Shown piece by piece: positions 44,714 through 53,539 of a DNA stretch of 64,000 nucleotides. Under the pieces are notes generated by a model. It ran no database searches, was not told where the DNA came from, and saw only the letters and a program-made list of their open reading frames with translations. The DNA is from an uncultured Pluralibacter sp. (GTDB lineage Bacteria; Pseudomonadota; Gammaproteobacteria; Enterobacterales; Enterobacteriaceae), in assembly GCF_913775985.1 (NCBI RefSeq), contig NZ_CAJYMB010000150.1, forward strand, positions 62,001 through 126,000. Reading direction: 5' to 3'. The translations under genes were made by a program, and so were the position numbers. Within the stretch, counting starts at the first letter, position 1. Each line of letters starts with the position of its first letter.

Positions 44714-45136
44714 TCAGCCCGCATCGGATTCAGGCGAACGCAGGCGGGCAAGTACCCGTCCGGCGTTTTGCCCGCAGTCCAGCCCCTCGGGCCGGGCCTG
44801 AATATCCTCAATGATCGATAACAGCCGGCGGCGGTTCTCAGCCAGCGCCTGTTCCAGCGCGGCAATCTCCCGCACCTTCTCCTCCAGCGCGCCCACCAGC
44901 CGGTCGTGCTGCCAGCGGCCGTCGTCCGACGGCAGCAGCGCCCGAATGGCATCAAGGCCAAAGCCCGCCTGCCTGGCGGCAATAATCAGCTCAAGCTCCG
45001 CTATCGCCTGCGGGCCGTATCCGCGATAGCCGTTTCTGCGCCGAACCACGGATTGCAGCAGGCCGGTCCGTTCATAAAGGCGGATCCGCGAAGGAGGAAG
45101 CCCCGTTGCGGCCGCCAGCTCGCCAATTTTCATCAT
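44714..45136 (-). CDS. MerR-family transcription regulator
   Basis: This 140-residue protein has an N-terminal MerR helix-turn-helix ([40 protein letters not shown]) and a long dimerisation coiled coil ([33 protein letters not shown]). Only one Cys lies in the C-terminal part (GLDCGQN), so it is not a clear metal sensor. A start at 45133 is equally possible. It is divergent from the hydrolase gene, and an operator of the expected design lies between them. Confidence 0.85.
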   Translation of the reverse strand: MMKIGELAAATGLPPSRIRLYERTGLLQSVVRRRNGYRGYGPQAIAELELIIAARQAGFGLDAIRALLPSDDGRWQHDRLVGALEEKVREIAALEQALAENRRRLLSIIEDIQARPEGLDCGQNAGRVLARLRSPESDAG

Positions 45137-45186
45137 GGTGCCACCTCTGAATATCTGCCGAAGCGGTTATTGTTTCCCGCCGTGTA

Positions 45187-45217
45187 TTGACCTTAAACCT
45201 GACTTTAAGCTTAGTCT
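45187..45217 (+). promoter_or_regulatory. MerR-type promoter with 19-bp spacer and dyad
   Basis: TTGACC (45187-45192), spacer of 19 bases, then TAGTCT (45212-45217). The dyad CTTAAA-N6-TTTAAG (45192-45209) sits within the overlong spacer, exactly the architecture activated by MerR-family DNA distortion. It points at the hydrolase gene at 45342. Confidence 0.75.
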
Positions 45218-45341
45218 GCTGTCTGCGCTACTGCCGCAAGCGGAGTGTTCCGAGCCCCGTGCCGGGCTGAGACGTCTACGCTTAAAAGAGTTACCTGGTT
45301 CTGCCGGAAGTCTCCGGCACCATTCATTGCGAGGGTCAAAG

Positions 45342-46178
45342 ATGCAGAATTCCTATGTCACCACCCGGGACGGGGTCGAGATTTTCTACAAAGACTGGGG
45401 CCCGAAAGATGCGCCGGTCATCCTCTTTCACCACGGCTGGCCGCTCAGTGCCGACGACTGGGACGCGCAGATGCTCTACTTTCTCGGCCAGGGCTTCCGC
45501 GTGGTAGCCCACGACCGGCGCGGCCATGGCCGATCGTCTCAGGTATGGGACGGCCACGATATGGATCACTACGCTGACGACGTGGCGGCGGTGGTCGCCC
45601 ACCTCGATCTCCATGATGTGGTGCACGTTGGCCACTCCACCGGCGGCGGCGAAGTGGCGCACTATATCGCCCGCCACGGCGAGGAGCGGGTGGCGAAGGC
45701 GGTGCTGATCGCTGCCGTGCCGCCGCTGATGGTGAAAACCGACGCTAATCCGGGCGGCCTGCCGAAATCGGTGTTCGACGATATGCAGGCGCAGCTTGCC
45801 GCCAACCGGGCGCAGTTTTACTACGACGTGCCCGCCGGGCCGTTTTACGGTTACAACCGCGACGGCGCAAAGCCGTCGCAGGGGATCATCATGAACTGGT
45901 GGCGTCAGGGAATGATGGGCAGTACCAAAGCCCACTATGACGGTATCGTGGCCTTTTCCCAAACCGACTTTACCGACGACCTGCGCAAAATTACCGTCCC
46001 GGTGCTGGTGATGCACGGCGATGACGATCAGATTGTGCCGTACGACAATTCGGGGCCACTGTCGGCAAAGCTGGTGCGCAACGGCACCCTGAAAACCTAT
46101 CCCGGCTTCCCCCACGGCATGCCGACTACTGAAGCAGAAACTATCAACGCCGATTTGCTGGCGTTTATCCGTCGCTGA
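45342..46178 (+). CDS. Alpha/beta hydrolase (non-heme chloroperoxidase/esterase type)
   Basis: This 278-residue protein has [16 protein letters not shown] (oxyanion region), DRRGHGRSS, nucleophile elbow GHSTGGGE, acid region [12 protein letters not shown] and His in [11 protein letters not shown]. These match the cofactor-free haloperoxidase/arylesterase family. ATG at 45342 has a GAGGG site upstream; the long frame from 45135 runs over the operator and is rejected. Probably controlled by the divergent MerR protein. Natural substrate unknown. Confidence 0.88.
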   Translation: MQNSYVTTRDGVEIFYKDWGPKDAPVILFHHGWPLSADDWDAQMLYFLGQGFRVVAHDRRGHGRSSQVWDGHDMDHYADDVAAVVAHLDLHDVVHVGHSTGGGEVAHYIARHGEERVAKAVLIAAVPPLMVKTDANPGGLPKSVFDDMQAQLAANRAQFYYDVPAGPFYGYNRDGAKPSQGIIMNWWRQGMMGSTKAHYDGIVAFSQTDFTDDLRKITVPVLVMHGDDDQIVPYDNSGPLSAKLVRNGTLKTYPGFPHGMPTTEAETINADLLAFIRR

Positions 46179-46240
46179 TCCGCTACCGGCGCCCGCCTTG
46201 GGCGGGCGTTAAACGAGACTGAACAGAGCAGGTTATTATT

Positions 46241-47218
46241 GTGAAAAGAGTTGAAATTACCGTCCCGGGCGGCCCGGAAGTGCTGAAAATTAGCGATGCC
46301 GCGATCCCGGAGTGCGGCGAGAGTGAGGTACTGATTGCCGTAAAGGCCGCCGGAGTTAACCGCCCGGATATTTTACAGCGCCAGGGGAAATACCCGATGC
46401 CGGCGGGCGTCACTCCGGTACCGGGGCTGGAAGTCGCGGGCGTGGTGCAGGCGGTGGGCAACAAGGTTACCCGTTTTGCGGTGGGAGACAGGGTTTGTGC
46501 CCTGACGAACGGCGGCGGCTACGCCGAGTTTTGCGCCGTGCCCGACGGGCAGGTATTGCCGATACCGCAGGGCCTGAGCTTTGTTCAGGCAGCGGCGCTG
46601 CCGGAAACCTTCTTTACCGTCTGGGCCAACCTGTTTGAGATGGGGCGGGCCAGCGAAAAAGACGTGGTGCTGATCCACGGCGGCGCGAGCGGCATCGGCA
46701 CCACGGCGCTGAGCCTGTGTGCGGCGATGGGCATTAAGGCATTTTGTACCGTCGGCAGCGATGACAAGATTGCCCCGCTTAGCCCGTTCGGTGAAGCCAT
46801 TAACTACAAGACCAGCAACTTTGAAGAGGAGATCCTCGCGCGCACCCGCGGTGAGGGCGTGGACGTTATTCTCGATATCGTCGGCGGCAGCTATTTCAAC
46901 CAGAATCTGCGCCTGCTCAGGCGCGACGGGCGGCTGGTGCTGTTAGGTTTTATGGGCGGGCGCTTCGTGGACCAGTTTGATCTGCAGGAGCTGATGCTCA
47001 AGCGCGCGGTGGTAACCGGCTCCACCATGCGCGGGCGCTCGGCGGCGGAGAAGCAGCAGATCGCCGCGGCGCTGGAGTCGCGCGTCTGGCCGCTGATCGC
47101 GGCGGGCAAATGCGAGCCGATTATCTACCGCACCTTCCCGTTCGCCGAGGTGTCCAGCGCTCAGGAAGCGCTGGATCGGGGCGACCACATTGGCAAGGTG
47201 GTGCTCACCCTCGAGTAG
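46241..47218 (+). CDS. Zinc-type quinone oxidoreductase (NAD(P)H:quinone reductase family)
   Basis: This 325-residue medium-chain dehydrogenase/reductase has KAAGVNRPDILQRQGKYP and PVPGLEVAGVV, the Rossmann motif IHGGASGIGTTAL and QALDRGDHIGKVVLTL at the end. The catalytic-zinc Cys/His ligands of alcohol dehydrogenases are absent, as in QOR/PIG3-type enzymes. GTG start at 46241. A strong terminator follows. Confidence 0.85.
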   Translation: MKRVEITVPGGPEVLKISDAAIPECGESEVLIAVKAAGVNRPDILQRQGKYPMPAGVTPVPGLEVAGVVQAVGNKVTRFAVGDRVCALTNGGGYAEFCAVPDGQVLPIPQGLSFVQAAALPETFFTVWANLFEMGRASEKDVVLIHGGASGIGTTALSLCAAMGIKAFCTVGSDDKIAPLSPFGEAINYKTSNFEEEILARTRGEGVDVILDIVGGSYFNQNLRLLRRDGRLVLLGFMGGRFVDQFDLQELMLKRAVVTGSTMRGRSAAEKQQIAAALESRVWPLIAAGKCEPIIYRTFPFAEVSSAQEALDRGDHIGKVVLTLE

Positions 47219-47229
47219 CGCAGCCGCGC

Positions 47230-47258
47230 GCGCCGGCCCACAGGGCCGGCGCTTCTTT
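47230..47258 (+). terminator. Rho-independent terminator after the oxidoreductase gene
   Basis: Perfect stem CGCCGGCCC/GGGCCGGCG (47231-47239 with 47243-47251), 3-base loop, then CTTCTTT. Confidence 0.8.
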
Positions 47259-47363
47259 ATCCCCGTCTGTCAATCCCCGGGCGCTTTTGCAGTCTCCTTT
47301 CGTGAAATGTCTCTTCGATCACAAAACGCGCATTTTTGTCTCTGATGTACTTCTCATGGTAAC

Positions 47364-47391
47364 TGTTACGCGTATACAGTTACGCGTAACA
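47364..47391 (+). promoter_or_regulatory. Two GntR/IdnR-type operators before idnO-like gene
   Basis: A perfect palindrome GTTACGCGTAAC at 47379-47390 and an imperfect copy TGTTACGCGTATAC at 47364-47377 lie 20-50 bp before the dehydrogenase start. The sequence resembles E. coli gluconate-regulator (GntR/IdnR) sites of the form TGTTACC(C)GTAACA. The LacI-family gene downstream is the likely binder. Confidence 0.7.
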
Positions 47392-47411
47392 GCTATCAGC
47401 AGAGGGGCGTT

Positions 47412-48176
47412 ATGAATAATTTATTTGATTTGTCGGGCAAGCGGGCGCTGATCACCGGATCGGCGAGAGGCATCGGCAACCTGCTGGCGAGCGGGCTGGC
47501 GGCGCACGGGGCGGAGATTGTGATCAACGACCGCCGCCAGGAGCGCGCTGATGCCGCCGCCGCGGCGCTGGTGGCTCAGGGCTACCGGGCCAGCGGCGCG
47601 GCGTTTGACGTCACCCAGTCGGTGCAGGTCGCGCAGGCGGTAGCGCAAATCGAAGAGACGCTGGGGCCGATTGATATTTTAATTAATAACGCCGGTATTC
47701 AGCGCCGCCATCCGTTTACCGAATTTCCCGAAGAAGAGTGGGACGAGGTCATTAACGTCAATCAGAAGGGCGTTTTTATCACTTCCCAGCAGGTGGCAAA
47801 ATATATGATGAATCGCCGCCGTGGGAAAATAATTAATATTGGCTCAATGCAGAGTGAATTAGGCCGCAAAACGATTACGCCGTACGCCGCGTCAAAAGGC
47901 GCGGTTAAAATGTTGACCCGCGGAATGTGCGTGGAGCTGGCGGAATACAATATTCAGGTTAACGGCATTGCGCCCGGCTATTTCGCCACCGAAATGACCG
48001 AGCCGCTGGTGAAAGACGAGGCGTTTTCCAGCTGGCTCTATCAGCGCACCCCCGCCGCGCGCTGGGGCCGGCCGGAGGAGCTGATTGGTGCCGCGGTATT
48101 CCTCGCCTCGTCCGCCTCTGACTTTGTGAACGGCCACCTGTTGTTTGTCGACGGCGGGATGCTCGCCGCCGTATAA
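47412..48176 (+). CDS. idnO: Gluconate 5-dehydrogenase-like SDR
   Basis: This 254-residue short-chain dehydrogenase has the cofactor loop TGSARGIG, NNAG, catalytic Ser in IGSMQS and Y-x3-K in YAASKGAVK. The IdnO-like blocks DILINNAGIQRRHPFTEFPEEEWDEVINVNQKGVF and GIAPGYFATEMTEPLV suggest NAD(P)-dependent interconversion of 5-keto-D-gluconate and D-gluconate. There is no idnD, idnK or idnT beside it, so substrate is less certain than fold. Confidence 0.82.
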   Translation: MNNLFDLSGKRALITGSARGIGNLLASGLAAHGAEIVINDRRQERADAAAAALVAQGYRASGAAFDVTQSVQVAQAVAQIEETLGPIDILINNAGIQRRHPFTEFPEEEWDEVINVNQKGVFITSQQVAKYMMNRRRGKIINIGSMQSELGRKTITPYAASKGAVKMLTRGMCVELAEYNIQVNGIAPGYFATEMTEPLVKDEAFSSWLYQRTPAARWGRPEELIGAAVFLASSASDFVNGHLLFVDGGMLAAV

Positions 48177-48309
48177 ATATTGCGTATCCGGGCGGCCAGC
48201 GCACAGCCGGAGGCGGCGGTGGCCGGGCGCGGCGCGGTGGGTTAACAGAAACGCGGCTGCGTGATAAGGTGCCGGGCGATAATCACTGAAGGAAGCCGCA
48301 GAGAACCCG

Positions 48310-49302
48310 ATGAAAAACAGCAGGATGACATTGCAGGATATCGCTAACCTGGCCGGGCTGAACAAAATGACGGTGAGCCGCTATTTGCGCGACCCGGCCC
48401 AGGTGTCTCAGCGCAGCCGGGAACTTATCGCCAGGGTGATGGAGGATAACAACTACATCCCCAACCGCGCGCCGGAGATCCTGCTCAACGCCCGCAGTAA
48501 AACCATCGGCGTGCTGATCCCCTCGTTTCGCAACCAAATCTTTGCCGATCTGCTGGCCGGCGTAGAGGCGGTGACCTCTGCCAACCAGTACCAGACGCTG
48601 ATTGCCAACTACGAGTACGATCCCGCGCGCGAAGAGCGCGAGGTGCTCAATCTGCTCTCCTACAACATTGACGGCCTGATCCTTACCAGCCGCCAGCATA
48701 CCGACCGGCTGGTGCAGTACGTGCGCGCCAGCGGTATTCCGGTGGCGGAGCTGATGGATATCGGCGGCGAGCCGATGGACATTCAGGTGGGCTTTGATAA
48801 TGAACACGCGGCGCGTGAGATGGCCGACGCCTTTATCGACAGCGGCAAGCGGCGGCTGGCCTTTTTAGGATCGATGGACGATCCGCGGGATCTGAGTCGC
48901 TTTCGCGGCGTCCGGCAGGCGCTGGCCGCGCGCGGCCTGATGCCGGTGCAGATTGCGCCGCACGCGATTTCATCGGTATCGCTGGGGCGGGCGCTATTTT
49001 TGCAGCTCCGGCAGTCGCATCCCGACGTGGATGCGATTTTCTGCACCAACGACGACCTTGCGGTGGGGGTGCTGCTGGAGTGCCAGGCCCAGGGAATCGA
49101 CGTGCCCGGGCAGATTGCTATCGCCGGATTTCACGGCCTGGAGATAGGCCGGGCGCGGCTGCAGAAGATAGCCAGCGTGGTGACGCCGCGCTACGACATC
49201 GGCCGGGTGGCGGGCGAGATGCTGCTGGCGCGGCTGGCGGGGGAGGAGACTGCCGCCAGCGTCGACATGGGTTACCAGCTTTATTATGGTGATACTCTGT
49301 AG
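48310..49302 (+). CDS. LacI-family regulator, GntR/IdnR-like
   Basis: This 330-residue protein has a LacI helix-turn-helix (MTLQDIANLAGLNKMTVSRYLRDPAQVSQRSRELIARVMEDNNYIPNRAPEILLNARSK) and a periplasmic-binding-protein-like sensor domain (IGVLIPSFRNQIFADLLAGVEAV; AIFCTNDDLAVGVLLECQAQGIDVPGQIAIAGFHG). The recognition helix and overall sequence resemble GntR and IdnR. It follows idnO by 133 bp and probably acts at 47364-47391. Confidence 0.85.
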   Translation: MKNSRMTLQDIANLAGLNKMTVSRYLRDPAQVSQRSRELIARVMEDNNYIPNRAPEILLNARSKTIGVLIPSFRNQIFADLLAGVEAVTSANQYQTLIANYEYDPAREEREVLNLLSYNIDGLILTSRQHTDRLVQYVRASGIPVAELMDIGGEPMDIQVGFDNEHAAREMADAFIDSGKRRLAFLGSMDDPRDLSRFRGVRQALAARGLMPVQIAPHAISSVSLGRALFLQLRQSHPDVDAIFCTNDDLAVGVLLECQAQGIDVPGQIAIAGFHGLEIGRARLQKIASVVTPRYDIGRVAGEMLLARLAGEETAASVDMGYQLYYGDTL

Positions 49303-49617
49303 CCGCCGGTGGCGGTGCCATCCTTTTTCGCTGTCCCGGGCGTGATGCCGGGTTGTAGAGCACGCAGCATCCCAAAAACACTTACGGGCGCTTCCTTGAT
49401 TTTTACCCTCCTCATCGGGCTCGGGCCGCGACGCCTGTAGCGCGCATAGTCCTCACCGCAGCCAGCATTGCCTGGCCTGCTCTTTCTCAACGCAAAACCC
49501 AACGTTAGCCGTCAAAACTAAGTGATTTTAAGGCTTTTTAGGGTTGTTATCCCAATATGGGATGAGCGTAAATAGCGTCGGTGAAGGGATTTAGGGAAGC
49601 ATTATCATGGAGCGATT
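49303..49617. other. Intergenic stretch before the T6SS module
   Basis: No gene seen. A short inverted repeat ATCCC-AATAT-GGGAT at 49549-49563 lies 55 bp before the next start and may be an operator. A GC-rich hairpin just after 49302 followed by CTTTTT may end the regulator transcript weakly. Confidence 0.4.
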
Positions 49618-50310
49618 ATGTACAGCAACAATGAAGTCATTAGCTATCTGCAGGCCAACAGGATCCTCGCATTAAAACTCGACCGTGCCGTTTATGCCGT
49701 GGGTCAGCAGGTGAAGAATCAAGTAGAGATGTTGGAGAAGGGGGCTACTCGCTTGCTGTATTACACTTCATGTTTTACTGAGGAGTATAAAGATGTTTGT
49801 CGGCAGCAACTAAATGAAGATCTCCGCTTTAGTCGCGGTGTTTATCGCATTATTCAAAATAGTGATGTCGTCTACCACATGCTTTGGAGCTACTTCGAAG
49901 AAATATTTAAGTACAAAACCCATACTCAATTAGAGCACATCAAAAAAGCGCTAATGGCCGTAAATATCCATATCGCGGCCAGTTCCCTTACTGGAGCGGG
50001 ATTTGCTTTAGCAGTGGCTACCAGCGTCCGTATTGGGGTAAATCTAAGTATGCAGCTCAGCGCTCTCGCTGGGAAATCTGCGGGTACAGCGGCCACGATT
50101 GGCGCAACGTATGGTTTGATACAAAAAGCTGCAGATAGCGCCCATCGCTTGTCCATTCAATACCCTGCTTATTACTCTGCACTATATATGGACCAACTAG
50201 AAATGATGTATTTCCTGATTGAGCCAGCATTCGAACGTGCGGGCGCAATGGATGTGCAATGGGTATCGGATTCTGATATAGCAAACATAATTACCAAGAT
50301 GAGTAGATAA
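49618..50310 (+). CDS. Putative membrane-active T6SS effector
   Basis: This 230-residue protein has no signal peptide. A polar N-terminal half (LQANRILALKLDRAVYAVGQQVKNQVEML) is followed by a long Gly/Ala-rich hydrophobic segment (about residues 120-180: IHIAASSLTGAGFALAVATSVRIGVNLSMQLSALAGKSAGTAATIGATYGLI) able to form membrane helices. It is followed at once by three small membrane proteins and an hcp gene. Size, hydrophobic centre and context recall the pore-forming T6SS effector Ssp6 of Serratia with its membrane immunity protein; this is inference from memory. A GGAG site precedes the ATG. Base composition is lower in GC than the flanks. Confidence 0.6.
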   Translation: MYSNNEVISYLQANRILALKLDRAVYAVGQQVKNQVEMLEKGATRLLYYTSCFTEEYKDVCRQQLNEDLRFSRGVYRIIQNSDVVYHMLWSYFEEIFKYKTHTQLEHIKKALMAVNIHIAASSLTGAGFALAVATSVRIGVNLSMQLSALAGKSAGTAATIGATYGLIQKAADSAHRLSIQYPAYYSALYMDQLEMMYFLIEPAFERAGAMDVQWVSDSDIANIITKMSR

Positions 50311-50312
50311 CC

Positions 50313-50501
50313 ATGATTAAAGCAATCAAACGTTTTTTGTTGTGGCAATTTAAGTTCCTGTTATCGCTCTACGGACCTGTAATTCTTATCTTTATTTTTG
50401 CTATGCTCCGTGAACATTTTTTCCCTGGCAGCCCTCTGTGGCCTGTAGGCATATTCGCCATCTTAATGATTGCTGTTTTTACTCGTTACTGTAAGTGGTA
50501 A
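50313..50501 (+). CDS. Small two-helix membrane protein, probable immunity, copy 1
   Basis: This 62-residue protein starts 2 bp after the effector stop. It begins MIKAIKRFLLWQFKFLLSLYGPVI and ends RYCKW, with two hydrophobic helices separated by a short loop (HFFPGSPLWP). Position directly behind a membrane-active toxin suggests inner-membrane immunity. First of three paralogs. Confidence 0.65.
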   Translation: MIKAIKRFLLWQFKFLLSLYGPVILIFIFAMLREHFFPGSPLWPVGIFAILMIAVFTRYCKW

Positions 50502-50564
50502 CGGTGTTGAAAAAATTACTATTTGAAAATTACATTTATCATCATCCAGGATGATCGGATAACC

Positions 50565-50753
50565 ATGATTAAAGCAATAAAAAGGTTTCTGCTGTGGCAA
50601 CTCTGCTTCTTGTTATCGATGTACGCGCCGATAATTTTAACAGGTGCTTACTTATTGCTTCTGAATCACTTCTTCCCTGACGGCCCATTCTGGACTGTAG
50701 GGGTGTTCGCGCTGGTGATGATTTTCGTTTTTGCGCGTTACTGTAAGTTTTAA
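50565..50753 (+). CDS. Small membrane protein, probable immunity, copy 2
   Basis: This 62-residue protein begins MIKAIKRFLLWQLCFLLSMYAPII. ATG at 50565 is chosen because it aligns with the other copies and follows the shared leader GATCGGATAACC. It is the most divergent of the three (loop HFFPDGPFWT, ending RYCKF), perhaps tuned to another effector variant. Confidence 0.62.
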   Translation: MIKAIKRFLLWQLCFLLSMYAPIILTGAYLLLLNHFFPDGPFWTVGVFALVMIFVFARYCKF

Positions 50754-50812
50754 CAGCCTTATAAAAAATTGAAAGAGAGCATATTTAACATCTCCGGGAT
50801 GATCGGATAACC

Positions 50813-51001
50813 ATGGTTAAAGCAATAAAAAGGTTTCTGCTGTGGCAATTCAAGTTCCTATTATCACTCTACGGACCGGTAATCTTCACGGATATTTTTG
50901 TATTACTTCAGGAACATTTTTTCCCTGCCAGCCCTCAGTGGCCTGTAGGCATATTTGCCATCCTGATGATTATTGTTTTTACTCGTTACTGTAAATGGTG
51001 A
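50813..51001 (+). CDS. Small membrane protein, probable immunity, copy 3
   Basis: This 62-residue protein begins MVKAIKRFLLWQFKFLLSLYGPVI, closer to copy 1 than to copy 2 in both helices, but its leader (GATCGGATAACC and the following coding start) is like copy 2. This mosaic suggests duplication with recombination. Confidence 0.62.
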   Translation: MVKAIKRFLLWQFKFLLSLYGPVIFTDIFVLLQEHFFPASPQWPVGIFAILMIIVFTRYCKW

Positions 51002-51049
51002 CGGTATAAAAATCACACGAATCTAAATCACTACTGATAAGGAAATTAC

Positions 51050-51529
51050 ATGTCGACTCCCGCACATTTATGGATTGAAGATGAAAATGGCTCGCCCATC
51101 GTCGGCAGCTGCTTAATGCCGCTGCGCCTGGGCTCCATCGAATTAAAATCATTTTCGCACGGCGTAACCATTCCCGTCGATCCTAACTGGGGAAAGCTTA
51201 CCGGAACCCGCGTCCATCGCCCCATTACGATAGTGAAAGAGTTCGATCAGACCACGCCGCTGCTGTACCGGGCGGTCTGCGAAGGGCGCACACTCAAGAA
51301 GGCGATTATTAAGATGTACCGCATTCAGGAATCGGGTATCGAGGCCGAGTACTTCAATATCATTCTGGAAAACGTCAAGCTAACCACCGTAGCGCCCTAT
51401 CTGGCACCTGCCGGTATAAGCAGCAGCCACCTGGAGACGCTTGAGTTGCGCTACGAAGCGATCAGCTGGAAGTATACGGAAGGTAATATCATCTACCGTG
51501 ACGCCTGGAACGATCGCTGCTGTGCCTGA
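51050..51529 (+). CDS. Hcp-family type VI secretion tube protein
   Basis: This 159-residue protein has the Hcp layout: AHLWIEDENGSPIVGSCLMP, ELKSFSHGV, TGTRVHRPITIVKEFDQTTPLLYRAVCEGRTLKKAIIKMYRI, YFNIILENVKL and LETLELRYEAISWKYTEGNIIYRDAW. Hcp forms the T6SS tube and carries small effectors. It is an orphan, with no structural T6SS genes in the window, and probably serves the adjacent effector through a T6SS encoded elsewhere. Confidence 0.9.
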   Translation: MSTPAHLWIEDENGSPIVGSCLMPLRLGSIELKSFSHGVTIPVDPNWGKLTGTRVHRPITIVKEFDQTTPLLYRAVCEGRTLKKAIIKMYRIQESGIEAEYFNIILENVKLTTVAPYLAPAGISSSHLETLELRYEAISWKYTEGNIIYRDAWNDRCCA

Positions 51530-51664
51530 TTTGCAGGACATCGGGGGAGAAGAGGTCTCCTCTGATGCGCCGGTTGGCTGCAGCGTAACGTCGGGCTGGA
51601 AGATGAACGCTCTCCCTGTAATCTGTTGAACTACCGCTCTTCTATCTCCGCCGTTAAAATCCAT

Positions 51665-51702
51665 AAAACCACTAAGCTTTGCCGGTTTTTTTCTAAAAAC
51701 CG
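51665..51702 (+). terminator. Possible terminator after hcp
   Basis: AAAACC (51665-51670) can pair with GGTTTT (51684-51689), followed by T residues to 51692. An alternative perfect repeat CGGTTTTT/AAAAACCG spans 51683-51702. Either may end the hcp transcript or form part of the tauA control region. Confidence 0.35.
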
Positions 51703-51789
51703 TTCGCTATTAGCCATTCATTTTTATTCCTTTAACAACATCCTGATGCCGGAAATACTGCTCTCATCATAACAAGGGGAGCAAATTCA

Positions 51790-52758
51790 ATGGTTCGCAG
51801 AGCGCATCTTTCACTTTCGCTTTTAGCCGCGCTGGCCGCGTTTTCGCTGCAGGCCCGGGCGGTTAACGTCACCGTGGCCTATCAGACATCTGCCGAGCCT
51901 GCCAAAGTGGCGCAGGCCGACAATTCCTTTGCTAAAGAGAGCGGCGCGACCGTCGACTGGCGCAAGTTCGACAGCGGCGCCAGCGTGGTGCGGGCGCTGG
52001 CTTCCGGCGACGTGCAGATTGGCAATATCGGCTCCAGCCCGCTGGCGGTAGCCGCCAGCCAGCAGGTGCCCATTGAAGTGTTCCTCCTCGCTTCCCAGCT
52101 CGGCAATTCCGAAGCGCTGGTGGTGAAAAAAAGCATCAGCAAGCCGCAGGATCTGATCGGCAAGCGCATCGCGGTGCCGTTTATCTCCACCACGCACTAC
52201 AGCCTGCTGGCGGCCCTCAAGCACTGGGGCATTAAGCCGGGCCAGGTGCAGATCCTTAACCTCCAGCCGCCGGCCATTGCCGCCGCCTGGCAGCGCGGGG
52301 ATATTGACGGTGCCTACGTTTGGGCTCCGGCAGTTAACGAGCTGGAAAAAGACGGCACCGTGCTGACCGACTCATCCCAGGTCGGGAAGTGGGGATCGCC
52401 GACCCTCGACGTGTGGGTCGTTCGCCGCGACTTCGCCGAGCAGCACCCCGAGGTGGTGAAAGCCTTTGCCCACAGCGCCATCGCCGCCCAGAAGGCCTAT
52501 CTCGACGATCCCGAAGGCTGGCTTAAGCAGCCGGAAAACCTGCAGAAGCTCTCGAAGCTGAGCGGCGTGCCGGAAGCGGATGTGCCGGGACTGGTGAAAG
52601 GCAATACCTATCTGACCGCAGAGCAGCAGGTTCAGCAGCTTAACGGCCCGGTGAATAAGGCGATTGTCGATACCGCGCAGTTCCTTAAAGCGCAGGGCAA
52701 AGTGCCCGCGGTGGCCAGCGACTACGGCCAGTATGTGACAGACAAGTTCGTTAAATAG
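51790..52758 (+). CDS. tauA: Taurine-binding periplasmic protein
   Basis: This 322-residue protein has a signal peptide ([16 protein letters not shown]) and the NitT/TauT-type fold: [71 protein letters not shown]. It delivers taurine to TauBC. First gene of tauABCD, the sulphur-starvation operon. Confidence 0.96.
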   Translation: MVRRAHLSLSLLAALAAFSLQARAVNVTVAYQTSAEPAKVAQADNSFAKESGATVDWRKFDSGASVVRALASGDVQIGNIGSSPLAVAASQQVPIEVFLLASQLGNSEALVVKKSISKPQDLIGKRIAVPFISTTHYSLLAALKHWGIKPGQVQILNLQPPAIAAAWQRGDIDGAYVWAPAVNELEKDGTVLTDSSQVGKWGSPTLDVWVVRRDFAEQHPEVVKAFAHSAIAAQKAYLDDPEGWLKQPENLQKLSKLSGVPEADVPGLVKGNTYLTAEQQVQQLNGPVNKAIVDTAQFLKAQGKVPAVASDYGQYVTDKFVK

Positions 52759-52771
52759 CGGAGGAATGATC

Positions 52772-53539
52772 ATGCTGCAGATATCGCATCTCCACGCGGG
52801 CTACGGTGACAAGAAGGTGCTGGACGACATTACCCTGAGCGTCGATCGCGGCGAGCTGCTGGTGGTGCTGGGACCTTCCGGCTGCGGCAAAACCACGCTG
52901 TTGAACCTGGTGGCCGGCTTTATTCCCGCCGCCGCCGGCAGCATCGTCCTTAACGGTGCCCAGGTGAAGGGGCCGGGCGCGGAGCGCGGGGTGGTATTCC
53001 AGAATGAAGGCCTGCTGCCCTGGCGCAACGTGCTCGACAATGTAGCCTTCGGGCCGCAGCTGGCGGGGCGCAGTAAGGTTGATCGCCAGGCGCTGGCCCG
53101 CCAGTTGCTCAAGCGCGTCGGGCTTGAGGGCGCGGAGCGGCACGCTATCTGGCAGCTCTCCGGCGGTCAGCGCCAGCGGGTCGGTATCGCCCGGGCGCTG
53201 GCCAACGATCCCCAGCTGCTGCTGCTGGACGAGCCGTTCGGCGCGCTCGACGCCTTTACCCGAGAGCAGATGCAGACCCTGCTGCTCACCCTGTGGCACG
53301 AAACCGGCAAGCAGGTGCTGCTGATCACTCACGATATTGAAGAGGCGGTGTTTATGGCGACCGAGCTGGTGCTGCTGTCGGCCGGGCCGGGACGCGTGAG
53401 CGAGCGCCTGTCGCTGGATTTTGGCCGCCGCTTCGTGGCCGGGGAGCCCAGCCGCAGCATCAAGTCCGACCCGCGCTTTATCGAGCGCCGCGAGTACGTG
53501 CTGAGTCGGGTATTTGAACATCGGGAGGCTTTCGCATGA
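52772..53539 (+). CDS. tauB: Taurine ABC transporter ATPase
   Basis: This 255-residue ABC protein has Walker [10 protein letters not shown], signature [15 protein letters not shown], Walker [13 protein letters not shown] and the H-loop [13 protein letters not shown] at 52772 has GGAGG seven bases upstream; ATG at 52766 is too close to it. It overlaps tauC by 4 bp. Confidence 0.96.
   Translation: MLQISHLHAGYGDKKVLDDITLSVDRGELLVVLGPSGCGKTTLLNLVAGFIPAAAGSIVLNGAQVKGPGAERGVVFQNEGLLPWRNVLDNVAFGPQLAGRSKVDRQALARQLLKRVGLEGAERHAIWQLSGGQRQRVGIARALANDPQLLLLDEPFGALDAFTREQMQTLLLTLWHETGKQVLLITHDIEEAVFMATELVLLSAGPGRVSERLSLDFGRRFVAGEPSRSIKSDPRFIERREYVLSRVFEHREAFA

Noticed and set aside
45135-45341. Longer N-terminus for the alpha/beta hydrolase
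   Set aside because: The extension covers the MerR operator and promoter and has no family similarity.
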